Positions 7,536-17,400 of a stretch of DNA of 31,629 bases are shown here, piece by piece. The notes under the pieces are model-generated. The model was not told the origin of the DNA, did no database searches, and worked only from the letters and a program-made list of their open reading frames with translations. Origin of the DNA: CAZEER01 sp964586315. GTDB lineage: Bacteria; Fidelibacterota; Marinisomatia; Marinisomatales; UBA1611. Position numbers and translations under genes: made by a program. Location of the stretch: assembly GCA_964586315.1 (NCBI GenBank), contig CAZPHE010000021.1:1-31629 (forward strand). Reading direction: 5' to 3'. The first letter of the stretch is position 1. Every line of letters begins with the position of its first letter.

Positions 7536-9048
7536 AAATTGCCTTTTGAACTTTCGAGTTTGACCCTGATTCCAATTTAATAAAATAAAGACCACTTGGT
7601 AATGCATTTGCATTCCATTGAATAATATGAGTCCCAGAAGAACGACTAATTGTATTCTGTGAAATAATTTTTCCTAAAATATTATATACGATAATATTCA
7701 GAGTACTAGGATGCTGTATATAAAATTTTATATTTGTAATAGGATTAAATGGATTTGGATAAGTTGGATATAAAGAAAAATCTTGAGCTTGGACATTTTG
7801 GTCATCTAGCATTAGATGTGTTGTATGGCAATGTTCCAGATCCCAACCATTTGAAGGATACACATCTAATGAATCAGGAGGACAATTTTGAAAAAAATTA
7901 TGATGTGCATATATCGGTGTCCAAGTTGTCGTATCACCATTATAATCTCTAAAAAGTTGATGCCCATTATCCGCTATATTTCCATAAAATATATTTCCTA
8001 ATGTTATAGAACCACCTACGATTGGCCAAGATGAACTTCCAACATATATACCACCACCAAAATAGCATTCACAGTCACAGTCACCATTGACAGCATTACT
8101 ATAAATTATATTACCAAAAATATGCGGGTATGAATCACCAATAATTGCAATACCTCCACCAGCACCACCACAAGATCCAGCTCGATTATTTTTAATAATA
8201 TTTCTATCTATCGTTGGGCTAGAATCTTCAATTAATATTCCTCCACCAAATTCTTCTGAGTTACCATTTTGAATTTGAAATCCCAATAAAATGGAAGATT
8301 GGTCTTGACCATTATTAATTGTTACTACGGGACCCTGATTATTCCCATCTAAAACAGGTTTCTCAAAATCATTTTCATCATAACCACTATAGATTAAAGA
8401 TGAAAGAGAAATATTTTTATCTAAAAAATCAATTTGTCCTATATAAGTCCCTGGATCTACTAGAATTATATCTCCATTATTTGCATTTTCAATTGCATCT
8501 TGAATTGTTGAATAATCTTGATCGACTCTTATGATAGCAGGTCCATTATTTGCCCTGTAATCTAGAATCATATTAATGAGGTAATTATAATCTTCAGGTA
8601 TATCTGGATCTAGAGTGGTAATATTAAACTGATATAAAAGATTTCCTTCTCTATCTAAAAAATACGTACTTCTCTGAACTGCTCCATAATCTGACCATAC
8701 TGGATATCCATCTTCTTCAATATCTTCTACCCAGGGAAGGACACGACCATCAATCATTCCTTCGAGATTACCATTGAACTCATCTTTCCCAACACCTAAT
8801 ATACTTACATCATTGATTCCCATTGCCAACAAGTCATTATATATTGTATTTAAAAAACCGAACCGGCTTCTACAAGTGCCTCAGTATTCATGCCCAAAAA
8901 AAACAATACAAATATCACCTAAATAGTCATTTGGACCAATGATTTCACCAAAAGTATCCGAATTGGGATTTAAATCTTCTAAATTAAAATCACCTTGTCC
9001 ATAAACGATAAAAATTAAAATCAGGTAATTTAAAAAAAATCTATTCAT
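7525..9048 (-). CDS. Predicted secreted selenoprotein: thioredoxin-like UxxC domain, beta-helix, sorting domain
   Basis: Read through one in-frame TGA (8883-8881) as selenocysteine, this gives 507 residues. Residues 1-18 (MNRFFLNYLILIFIVYGQ) are a signal peptide. A thioredoxin-like domain follows (about 19-165), with its active site FFGHEYUGTCRSRF placing Sec56 and Cys59 in a UxxC pair, and the later strand segment STYFLDREGNLLY near 127-139. Residues about 170-400 form a right-handed beta-helix (STIQDAIENANNGDIILVDPGTY, repeated GGGI and NNI turns). The C-terminal domain starts at YPNPFNP near 427. Conserved features lie on both sides of the TGA in one frame, which argues for recoding instead of two genes or decay. 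The ATG at 9048 overlaps the end of the small gene before it. The natural function of the redox domain is unknown. Confidence 0.8.
8844..8880 (-). promoter_or_regulatory. Candidate bacterial SECIS hairpin after the UGA at 8881-8883
   Basis: Counting from the first base after UGA, bases 10-17 (AGAAGCCG) pair with 21-28 (CGGUUUUU), with G-U wobbles, around the three-base loop GUU at 18-20. A lower helix UUGUA (6-10)/UACAA (33-37) can form as an alternative extension. The apical loop begins 18 bases after UGA and its first base is G. Both match the general description of bacterial SECIS elements (short spacing, G among the first two loop bases). SelB binding is inferred. Confidence 0.6.
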
Positions 9049-9142
9049 TATTATCTTCATTGATTCTATACCAAAGGGCAAGGACTAATGAACCAACAAT
9101 AAAAAAAACAATTATAATAAATAAAATTAATTTTAATGTCAT
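9041..9142 (-). CDS. 33-residue single-helix membrane micro-protein
   Basis: A short ORF, ATG 9142 to TAG 9041, encodes MTLKLILFIIIVFFIVGS followed by LVLALWYRINEDNNE. It has one long hydrophobic helix and a short acidic tail, the shape of small subunits or assembly factors such as CcmD/CcoS-type proteins, though no sequence family is recognised. Its stop overlaps the start of the selenoprotein gene by 8 bases, which would couple their translation and supports both the ORF and the 9048 start. It is short enough that chance cannot be excluded. Confidence 0.45.
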   Translation of the reverse strand: MTLKLILFIIIVFFIVGSLVLALWYRINEDNNE

Positions 9143-9209
9143 TATATAATATTTACATTATTCTAAAAATAATTCTAATCTAATGTTTATCAATCTAGAA
9201 AAATGATAA

Positions 9210-9226
9210 ATCTTAATTTTTAAGAT
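9210..9226 (-). terminator. AT-rich hairpin, possible weak terminator
   Basis: A perfect 7-bp inverted repeat (ATCTTAA / TTAAGAT) surrounds a three-base loop and is followed on the minus strand by TTATCATTTTT. It lies between the end of the SPL-like gene (9261) and the micro-protein gene (9142), where a transcript boundary would be expected. Stability would be low with one G-C pair, so this is tentative. Confidence 0.3.
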
Positions 9227-9260
9227 AATTTTATTCACAAAATTTACAAACTTAAAAAAT

Positions 9261-10277
9261 TTACTCCCACTTAAGGATTTTTGTTTTCGGAAGAAATTGT
9301 GATATTTTTTTTTCCAATGAACCTAAAACTTCTTTTCTCATATGCATATCTGGACTTACAGTTTTGTTCTGCACTGAATATTTTTGATAATAAATATCTG
9401 ATTTGGGATTGCGTTTTCGAATTCTATTAAAGTAATCCTTATTCATCCTAAATACCCCAAGTGTTATGTCTTTTAGTTTGTTTGTATCAATCTCCATAAA
9501 TATTTTATCAAAAAACTTACAATAGATTTCATACCAATTTTTAATAATTATAACTGGGTCAAAACACAATCGCACTTCCCAACCTTTTTCTATAGCTTGC
9601 TTTACAGCACTTAATCTTTTATCCAAGGGAGGTGCACAATGTTCATATTTTTCACTTATAGGCTGTGGTGATAAAGTCCAACTTAAAATAACATTACGTG
9701 ATGGCTCAATATTTTTTATTGCAGAAAAAAGAGCACTTTTGGTTCGGATTTCAATAAATAAATTTTTTTTATTTCTTGCATAATTTATCCATCGTGATGA
9801 TAGGGGAATAATATTTTCCATTGCCAAAATATCCGTATTATATGATATTGATACAATCATTGGGTTTTGAGGATCATCGAGGTGATTGAGTTTTACACTT
9901 ATTGCATCCATAAAATCTTCATCATTTACAAATAATACTAGATTCCCGCTTTGATACATCCCCTGTAAAAAACAATAATCGCAATTGTATAAACAATTTA
10001 TTAATGGAGTATTATAGAAGGCATTTGGTGTAGAATATTCTTGAATCATATCAGAAGCGGGATAAATGAATGGCTCAGGTTTTTTGGAAAGTATAAGTTT
10101 CATTGATGTTTTTTGAGTCTGGAAATCCTGACCAGTACGATTAAATATATCCTTATAATGATTAATTTTTAATATTTTAGATTTAGGAAACTTTGATAAT
10201 ACGAGATCTGTAATTGAATATCCAATCGCTGCATTTTCAAGATATATATGGGAAAAATTAGGCAGTAAGTTTTGCAC
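9261..10277 (-). CDS. Spore photoproduct lyase-like radical SAM protein
   Basis: A 338-residue protein of the SPL/DNA-repair-photolyase-like radical SAM group. NCLYNCDYCFLQGMYQ (Cys95, Cys99, Cys102, spacing CX3CX2C) is the 4Fe-4S/SAM motif. The overall length matches SplB. In Bacillus SplB a cysteine in a CTSDIVGI-like segment (Cys141) donates hydrogen at the end of repair; here the corresponding stretch reads SYNTDILAMEN, with Tyr146 at that place. The substrate or mechanism may therefore differ from thymine spore-photoproduct repair, as seems reasonable in an organism not expected to sporulate. Its first 20 bases overlap the nucleosidase-like gene upstream. The start codon is GTG. Family confident; reaction uncertain. 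Confidence 0.8.
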   Translation of the reverse strand: MQNLLPNFSHIYLENAAIGYSITDLVLSKFPKSKILKINHYKDIFNRTGQDFQTQKTSMKLILSKKPEPFIYPASDMIQEYSTPNAFYNTPLINCLYNCDYCFLQGMYQSGNLVLFVNDEDFMDAISVKLNHLDDPQNPMIVSISYNTDILAMENIIPLSSRWINYARNKKNLFIEIRTKSALFSAIKNIEPSRNVILSWTLSPQPISEKYEHCAPPLDKRLSAVKQAIEKGWEVRLCFDPVIIIKNWYEIYCKFFDKIFMEIDTNKLKDITLGVFRMNKDYFNRIRKRNPKSDIYYQKYSVQNKTVSPDMHMRKEVLGSLEKKISQFLPKTKILKWE

Positions 10278-11109
10278 AGATATTTTTATAAATCCTATTT
10301 CGTTGAGTTTTTGATTGAGGTTTAGAGATATTTATTTGAGGACAAAGTACATTAGGTTGACGAATACGGTATCCTTTTGTTAAGCTAATGAGATTTAAAG
10401 TTTGGGTTCTAGTCAATAGCAATTGACTTTCAATATTTTGAATCCATTGTTGATCTATAATATTTAGAATGGGTGGATTTAATTCTTTTAAAAATTTGAA
10501 TCTATTTAAAAATTCTTTTATTAATCCTAATTTAGATTTTATAAGAAATGAGATTTTTTCTTGATTAAAATTAATTTGATCTAAATCCATATAATCAGAT
10601 ACAATTTTGAGAAATGATATATTATGAATAGATACTATTTTTGAACAAACTTTAAAAATTTCAGATGCTTCCATATCTACTAAAGAGTCATACTTATTGC
10701 CTCCATTTTTAACACCCTTTGCAACCGTTGTAAGAATATTTTCATCAAATGAATGAGTTAATAAAATATCAGGATAAAAGACTCTTTTTGAAGAATCATC
10801 TATAATTTTATTAATGAGATATATATTTCCAATTTTTGAAATATTCTTTTTACCTCCTGCAGTACCTATATTGATAAACTGTACTGAATCATTCTTTACT
10901 GATTGAATAAAAGTCTGAACCCTGCTATTAATGTTTATAGTTCCCACACCGATTCCAATTAAAAAAAGATCATCTCTAGAAAAAACGGGAAAATTAAAAT
11001 TCGGATTTCTCTCCAAACCAAAATAATGCACCAATGGAACAGACTCTGCTTTGAGTGCGGAAATTATGCACTGAATAGGCAATTTCTTAGAAAAAGGAAA
11101 ATCGGACAA
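10258..11109 (-). CDS. Nucleoside phosphorylase/nucleosidase-like protein
   Basis: A 283-residue protein whose first two thirds resemble the MTA/SAH nucleosidase and purine nucleoside phosphorylase (PNP_UDP) fold. Visible are SALKAE near residue 17-22, the glycine-rich INIGTAGG (79-86), VDMEASEI (144-151, where DME is the nucleoside-binding signature) and LKIVSDYMD (167-175, with the Ser-Asp pair). A basic C-terminal tail of about 70 residues is not explained by that fold. The TTG start overlaps the upstream gene by 23 bases and the stop overlaps the SPL-like gene by 20 bases, which suggests linked function. Cleavage of the S-adenosylmethionine by-products 5'-deoxyadenosine or MTA made by the radical SAM partner is an appealing but unproven role. 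Confidence 0.65.
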   Translation of the reverse strand: MSDFPFSKKLPIQCIISALKAESVPLVHYFGLERNPNFNFPVFSRDDLFLIGIGVGTININSRVQTFIQSVKNDSVQFINIGTAGGKKNISKIGNIYLINKIIDDSSKRVFYPDILLTHSFDENILTTVAKGVKNGGNKYDSLVDMEASEIFKVCSKIVSIHNISFLKIVSDYMDLDQINFNQEKISFLIKSKLGLIKEFLNRFKFLKELNPPILNIIDQQWIQNIESQLLLTRTQTLNLISLTKGYRIRQPNVLCPQINISKPQSKTQRNRIYKNICAKLTA

Positions 11110-11722
11110 TCTTCTTTTTTGGCTTATACTTTGTCTTCCATGGCTTTTTACCTTCCCATGATAATTTTAAACCTTCCGGTCTTCCTTCAGGACCATGCAT
11201 AAACTTACTCTGTTTTTCTTTTTTTTCCATATCCAGGCTGATAGATTCAAGAATAAGATTTTTTGTTGAGCCGGATAAACGATCAAAATTCTCATAAATT
11301 ATATCTCTTCCAAATCTTAGACCAATCGTTTTTAGTAATTTCCCCAAAAAATAGAATGTCACTCCACTTCCTAATCCAATCAAAAACTGTTCAGTATTAA
11401 AAAAAGTAGTTTTAATTTGTCCTGCAACTCCAAGCCCTGTTGTTGAAGCTAATATTAATGATCCAAAAAAAATACATGGTGTACCACAATACTCATATGA
11501 TTTTTCAGCATAACGTACTTCAACAAGATTTTTTATTGGTACTATCATTATTACAACTCCATTTTCCATAAATATCACTTCTTTATTTTTAATATTAAAA
11601 TGATTTGAAGAAGTGAAAATATCATCGGTTTTCGTAAATAATTGTACCCGTTGTGATTGCCCGATTGACAAAAGAATAAAACCTGTTAATAGAAATTTCA
11701 TTTTCATTTTTATAAATTGCAT
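11087..11722 (-). CDS. Membrane protein with signal peptide, unknown function
   Basis: A 211-residue protein with an N-terminal signal segment (MKFLLTGFILLSIGQSQ), a probable beta-rich region (about 25-75, including VVIMIVPIKNLVEVRY), then two hydrophobic helices (about 85-103 and 112-130) and a long basic tail rich in Lys, Trp and Pro. ATG codons at 11722, 11707 and 11701 are all possible; the later ones give a more typical signal peptide. It starts 6 bases after the aminotransferase gene and overlaps the nucleosidase-like gene by 23 bases. No family recognised. Confidence 0.6.
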   Translation of the reverse strand: MQFIKMKMKFLLTGFILLSIGQSQRVQLFTKTDDIFTSSNHFNIKNKEVIFMENGVVIMIVPIKNLVEVRYAEKSYEYCGTPCIFFGSLILASTTGLGVAGQIKTTFFNTEQFLIGLGSGVTFYFLGKLLKTIGLRFGRDIIYENFDRLSGSTKNLILESISLDMEKKEKQSKFMHGPEGRPEGLKLSWEGKKPWKTKYKPKKKIVRFSFF

Positions 11723-11728
11723 GGAAAT

Positions 11729-12856
11729 TTAATTAAGAGAATGTATTGCTCTCATCAAAGAATCTATATCATTCTGATCATTATAAATCTGTACTGAGAG
11801 TCTAATTAGATTATAATTTTTCCATTCAAAAACAGGGATCTCAATTTGATGAAATTCCCATAATTTTTGTTGAATATCACTTGGAACATTATGCGGAAGA
11901 GGGTGTGAGACCATTTGACCTAACCAACCATTACCATTGGATATTGGATCAGTCCCTAAAACAGATTGGAATCTTGTAAAGGCCTTTAAATTTATTTCAC
12001 GGCATCTAAATTGTCTCTCTCTAATATTTTCATTATAAAATTGAATAGCTTTTGGAATTGTTAAAAATGCTGACATATCTCTTGTACCCTGCCATTGAAA
12101 ATTTTTCAGGAATAATGAAGGTGTAGGATCGTCACCATCTTCCCCCCAACTATAAATAACTGGTTTTAGCCATTCTTGGTGTTCTTTTTTCACAAACAAA
12201 AATGAAGTACCTTTAGGTGCACATAACCATTTATGAAGTGCTCCGGTATAAAAATCACATCCTAATTCATGAATATTTAATTCAATATGCCCTGGGACAT
12301 GTGCACCATCTATAATTGTCAAAATACCCCTATCTTTTGCAAAATTAATGATTTTTTTTATAGGGAAGACTAAAGCAGTTGGACTGGTAATTTGGGATAA
12401 AAATATAACCTTTGTCTTTGGTGAAACCCCTTTAAAAAATTCTTCTACAAAATTGTGTTCTGATTGAAGCGGGACTGGAATTTTTTGTTGTATAATTTTA
12501 ACACCAGTTTTTTCACCCCAAGCATTCCAAGCTTTAATTAAAGCACCGTACTCATGATCACTCATGAGAACTTCATCACCAGGTTTAAAATTTAAATTAT
12601 AAATAATATTTGATATTGCTGTCGTTGGATTTTGAAAAAAAATTAGTTCATCTTCTGAACATCCTAAAAAATTACCTAATGCTACTCTAGACTCTCTTAA
12701 TGCAGGATATAATTGTTTTTGAAGGAATTGGACGGGTTGTGATTCCATTTTTTTTTGCCATTCCTGGTAATCTTCAAAAACTGGGTTTGGGCAGGCACCA
12801 AAACTCCCATGGTTTAAAAATATGATATTTTTTTCAAGAAGAAAATTATTTTTCAT
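11729..12856 (-). CDS. Class V aminotransferase, isopenicillin-N-epimerase-like
   Basis: A PLP enzyme of about 375 residues (ATG at 12856; an earlier TTG at 12865 is also in frame). It opens with the typical FLNHGSFG. PLP-binding features are NPTTAIS near residue 78 for the phosphate, IIDGAHVPG with Asp183 to the pyridine nitrogen, and GALHKWL with Lys209 as the Schiff-base lysine. This subgroup includes isopenicillin N epimerase, cysteine desulfurase-like and ergothioneine/hercynine lyase-like enzymes, and neighbouring sequence does not decide among them. It lies in a minus-strand run with a YwaF-type membrane protein upstream. Confidence 0.85.
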   Translation of the reverse strand: MKNNFLLEKNIIFLNHGSFGACPNPVFEDYQEWQKKMESQPVQFLQKQLYPALRESRVALGNFLGCSEDELIFFQNPTTAISNIIYNLNFKPGDEVLMSDHEYGALIKAWNAWGEKTGVKIIQQKIPVPLQSEHNFVEEFFKGVSPKTKVIFLSQITSPTALVFPIKKIINFAKDRGILTIIDGAHVPGHIELNIHELGCDFYTGALHKWLCAPKGTSFLFVKKEHQEWLKPVIYSWGEDGDDPTPSLFLKNFQWQGTRDMSAFLTIPKAIQFYNENIRERQFRCREINLKAFTRFQSVLGTDPISNGNGWLGQMVSHPLPHNVPSDIQQKLWEFHQIEIPVFEWKNYNLIRLSVQIYNDQNDIDSLMRAIHSLN

Positions 12857-12889
12857 TTTGGTCAAAAAACTAACTTTAACTAAATCAAA

Positions 12890-13582
12890 TTAAAATGGTA
12901 GAGGTTTCATTTTTCTAAACGCAAAATAAAAAATTAAAATGTGAATTAATCCAAATGTTTCAAATCCTAAGATATACCAAGGCCACTCTCCAAAAATCAT
13001 AGGGTTATCAACTAATGGACGTTTTGATAGATACATATAGTTTGCATTAAGGATATAGTTAAAAAAGGAAATGAATATTATTAAAACTTGACAGATTAAA
13101 AACACATTAAACCATGATTTTTCTCGAATTCGATACCCTTCTACAACAGCTAAGTATATAGGAATCAAAATTATTCCAGTATGACCTGCATAATATTCAT
13201 ATATAAGATAAATGGTTTCACCATGATTTAGTTGAGGAGTCAGGAGTGCATGCAATGCACCTGGAATTCCAATCAAAGCTAAGAATTCAAATCCATTCTG
13301 ATTTGGCTTTAACATCATGATCCCTGCCAAAATACCAGCTATACCACATAAATGTATCGGGAGAGAGGTTTTGATTGTCCACAGATTCAATTTGTACAAA
13401 TAAATTTGTTGCCACCCTTCTAATGATATCATGAATATTCCTATAATAATCATAAGAACCCGTCTTTTATCTGGAGGAATCCTAATCGCAAACTGGATGA
13501 TACCCAATGAAATTATTGTTGAAAAAATAATGCCCTTCCACCATAGAAATGAGAAAATGTTAATAATTGAAGGAATTCCCAC
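12890..13582 (-). CDS. YwaF/TIGR02206-type integral membrane protein
   Basis: A 230-residue protein with about six to seven hydrophobic helices. LPIHLCGIAGI, the GIPGALHALLTP stretch, AGHTGI, and NYMYLSKRP are the recognisable signatures of the TIGR02206/YwaF family, whose function is not established. The start is GTG at 13582, 6 bases after the preceding gene, without a clear alternative ATG until well inside the protein. The context gives no direct clue to its substrate. Confidence 0.75.
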   Translation of the reverse strand: MGIPSIINIFSFLWWKGIIFSTIISLGIIQFAIRIPPDKRRVLMIIIGIFMISLEGWQQIYLYKLNLWTIKTSLPIHLCGIAGILAGIMMLKPNQNGFEFLALIGIPGALHALLTPQLNHGETIYLIYEYYAGHTGIILIPIYLAVVEGYRIREKSWFNVFLICQVLIIFISFFNYILNANYMYLSKRPLVDNPMIFGEWPWYILGFETFGLIHILIFYFAFRKMKPLPF

Positions 13583-13588
13583 TGATGG

Positions 13589-14389
13589 CTAAAAACGTCT
13601 TGATCTTTTTTTCAAAATAATCACCTGTTCGATCAAATTAGAAATTAAACTATCATTTAAGGATTTTGAAAAAAGATAACTAGAAACCTTTTGAATATCT
13701 TGTTTTGTTTTATTATAGTATTCAATTGCTGGATTCTGAATAGACAGTTTAATATTTTCGCGATCACCTTCTTCCCAATCTACCTCAAAATCATCGAACA
13801 GAATTTGAACCAAGGTGATCTGATCTTTCTGCAAAAGACCAATATCATTAAGTTTTACAAAAAATTTTCCCATAGAAATCTGGAAGCCTGTTAAATAACC
13901 AGATCTAGATATCTTCTTTCTGTATTTTTGTTCTAGTTCAAGATCTTTTTTTAACAATTTTAAAATGTTAAATACAAGATCAATACTTTTATGCTTAGGC
14001 GTAGGGTCATTGAAATGTTTTGGGGATAATAATTCAGGATCTCCAATTAAATAATTTATTCTTTGCAAATAATTTGTAATCAATTCAGAATAGAATCCAC
14101 GCATTCTTTGGGTTATTGCTGTCCTGTTTTTTTTTGATAGCATCATAAAATAAATTGCATCCCTTAAAAGGAGTTCTATTTCTTCTATTAGATTATTTCC
14201 TTGAGAGTGATCTGCCTCAAGAAATGATATTTGTTTATCAAAATTAAAATCATAGAGCGGACTTTTCTTATTTGCCAATGATCCTCTTAATTTTTCCAAA
14301 TTAGCATTAAATGATATATCTATATTTTGAATAACTTCATCAGGATTGTACTTCTTACGGAGTTGTTGAGTAGTAAATAAAATTTTCAT
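13589..14389 (-). CDS. Hypothetical cytoplasmic protein, helical
   Basis: A 266-residue protein without signal peptide or membrane helix. It is rich in Lys, Asp, Ile and Leu, with long stretches suitable for amphipathic helices (for example around ELITNYLQRINYLIG and LVFNILKLLKKDLELEQKYRK) and a basic end (KKRSRRF). I do not recognise a family or a catalytic motif. It is 6 bases from the YwaF-like gene and 53 bases after the large surface protein gene, so it probably shares a transcript with the former. Confidence 0.6.
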   Translation of the reverse strand: MKILFTTQQLRKKYNPDEVIQNIDISFNANLEKLRGSLANKKSPLYDFNFDKQISFLEADHSQGNNLIEEIELLLRDAIYFMMLSKKNRTAITQRMRGFYSELITNYLQRINYLIGDPELLSPKHFNDPTPKHKSIDLVFNILKLLKKDLELEQKYRKKISRSGYLTGFQISMGKFFVKLNDIGLLQKDQITLVQILFDDFEVDWEEGDRENIKLSIQNPAIEYYNKTKQDIQKVSSYLFSKSLNDSLISNLIEQVIILKKRSRRF

Positions 14390-14442
14390 TCTAGTCTAAA
14401 TGTAGTAGCGGTTTATCATTGAAAGCAATGAACCAAAATTAA

Positions 14443-17400
14443 TTATTTCAGCAGTAGAATTTTTTGTGTTTGAATCGAGTTCCCATGGATTAAACGAGCT
14501 AAATACATACCGGAAGCATGTTCATTTGCTTCCCATTTCAACTCATAAGATCCTGGTGATTTTTTACCATTAATTAATGATTCAATCTCTCTACCTTGAA
14601 TATCAAAAATTGTTAAAGAAATTTTTTCTGATATACTTGTTATCGGAATGTCAAATTTAATAGTAGTTACAGGATTGAATGGATTGGGATAAGCTGGATA
14701 TAGTGCGACTTTATTTGGGACAGGCCTATGATTAATATTTATTATACCTTTTTGAAAATTAGTCTCTTCGAAATTATTAAAAGAATAGAACAATTCAATT
14801 TTTGTTGATAGATCAATGGACAATTGTATAGTATCACTGCTAAAGATTCCTGCTCTAGCAAATTCTAAAATTGAATAGCCTCTATCAGGAAAATGGCTAG
14901 TTAGATATAACTCTTTATCTTTTGATAGAAATGGATAAAACTCAAATGGAGGTAATTCTGTGCTATAAATAAATTCTAATCTACCTGCCTTGATGCTATC
15001 ACTTAAAATAATGGACAAGTCTGTACCGTTTTGAAAAAAATTTAATCGTCTACCAACCTGTGTAGTATCTTGATTGATTTCTCCATAGGTGTTTTGATAC
15101 CAAGACCAGATTTTAATAAATGCCATTCCATCTTCAATATCAAATTTAGAATCAGGAGTGAATATATAATGAGGAACGGTACCTGTAAATGGTCCTAATT
15201 CATAATTATAATTTTTTAATTCCCAGTTTTCAACTAAATCCCACATATCATTGTAACTAATCACATTATCCAAATCATAATCACCTAGAATAGGTGTGTG
15301 AAAAGTATAAGCAATATCAACTGTGGTGAGGTTGGCTCCATCCTCTAAATATGAAAAATAAACAACTATAGAATCAAAACTTGCAAATGGAGGTTGTAAA
15401 ACTATTTGGATTGAAGAGTCAGTTTTGAACGTTGAAAAATTTACAGAATCCATTACGCCAGAAGTCACACTAAACCCTATAGAGTCCACATTTTCATTAA
15501 AACTAAATGTTATTGGTGTACTTTCCATTAAAACTATAAAAGAATCTATAGAAACTGAAATAGAATCAATACTCGGAGGCAAAATATCATACAACTGTAA
15601 TGAGCTTGTAAACGATTCACCAGAAAATGTGTTTCCGGATTCATCAAAAAGCGTCATGCTATCAGAAGGAACAAGTACAATATATTCATTCCCTGTTGGT
15701 GTCTGATTGTACTCGAGATTCACTCGTACGTTAATTTCCCCACCAATTAAATCATAACTATCGATTCGAGAGACACTAGTGATAGAACATGTATCTACAA
15801 GACTTCCATTTGAAGTGACTATTGCTTGAATATGATCTGATTGCAATGGCACGGAAGCCGAACTATCACCGAAAATTTGATCACTGAACTGAAGGTCTAT
15901 ATATGAATTATCATCCGCTAAAATATATGCAAGACTGGTAGGTGGAATATTATCTAAGGTTTCTATAATTAATCCAACATCAATGACAGCTTCATTTCCT
16001 CTTGCATCAACAAAGGCGCCATAGAAATGAAAATAAACAGTCGTGTCCCCTAAGAAATTTGAAATGGGATCTATTATTAATTCATTAGTTGAATCATTTA
16101 AACTTATGTTAAATGGTATATCAACACCTAAACTATCTCCATATTTAAGTGTTAAATATTCAAAAAAATCATTTGCAGTAATTGAATCACCGGTTTCATT
16201 ATTATAAAGAGACTCGGATAATTGGATTACTATATTGGATGATAGTGAAACATCTGTAGATCCATCACCTATAATTGTAGAGATCACTGTTGGCGGATTT
16301 TGATCTGATAAACCTTGAGTGATCGAAGCACTTCTTAATAAACCTATCCCAAAAGAATTGAAAATAGATGCATTATTTTGTGGGAAAATTGTTATTTCTT
16401 CCTGACCTGTGGATTCACCAATCACAGAAATATAAAATCGAACAGTATCCTCTCCACTGGATAATGGTTCTCCATTAGCATTAGCTATATAGTCAATACT
16501 AACTCCAGTTGCAGTCCCACCATTTTGATCAAATGAAATTTCAAAGTCCGAAGGTTCTAAAGCTCCAGATCCGGTTGCGTCTGTAAACATATTTTCACTA
16601 AAATGTATTTCTAGAAAACTATCATCTTCAGCAATTAATGAGGATACAATCTCTGGCAAAGTTCCTACCGCTATTGCATAATTACCTGTTGCACCACCCC
16701 AACCATCTAAAATAATATAATAGGTTCCTTCAGGAAGATAAACGCTATCAATTATACTAGCATAATGAGGATTTTCTGGGATACCCGATTCAGGACAAAA
16801 ATCTGGTAATCCATCATCCTCATCAACAATTCCAATTGCATTACCACAGGTATCTTTTATTGATAAAAAGGTATCAAAATCTGTTATTGGATCACAAGTA
16901 TCAATGTAAAGTTTTTTGGGTGTAGCCAAGGTTAATTGATATGCGTAATCAACACCATCAGGAAAAGTATCAGAGGGCCAATCATTGCCCATTGTACCAT
17001 TAAGCATTGAAGAATGAAAAAATGGAAGTGATGCTATAACAGAATCTACACATGCACCTGTTCCAATGCATGGTGTCGCATTTTCATAAACATCAGAATC
17101 CCAATATCCTTCTCCTTCATTATTTAATATGCCATCATTCCCATTCCCAGTTAAGTCTTCGATTGTATTATCATTTCCATCATTGAAATTCCAATATCCC
17201 ATCAAATTCGGATTATTAGGGTCCTGAGTTACACACATTTCATTCTCTATTGTATTAGCATTTAGGGCAATATCCCATAATCGTACTTCATCAATCATAC
17301 CACTAAAATAACCATCAGCAGATCCAACTGTAGTATTAATACTTTTTGCAATTTTCATTTCCATATCATCTATATAAGACCAGTTAATGGGACCGCCTGC

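Noticed and set aside
7536..7613. A longer start (7613) for the M14-like protein
   Set aside because: It would overlap the preceding sorting-domain gene by 89 bases and bury the signal peptide; the TTG at 7535 has a Shine-Dalgarno and gives a normal signal peptide.
8881..8883. TGA as an ordinary stop or nonsense mutation splitting the gene in two
   Set aside because: Both sides are in the same frame, each lacks half of a thioredoxin fold, the TGA sits exactly at the redox position of UxxC, and the second gene shows the same pattern. Sequencing error remains possible but would have to strike the same catalytic position twice.
15425..15706. Plus-strand reading frames opposite the large surface protein (also 27222-27789, 24530-24859 and 5115-5360)
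   Set aside because: They have no initiation signals or recognisable protein features and lie wholly opposite well-supported minus-strand genes.
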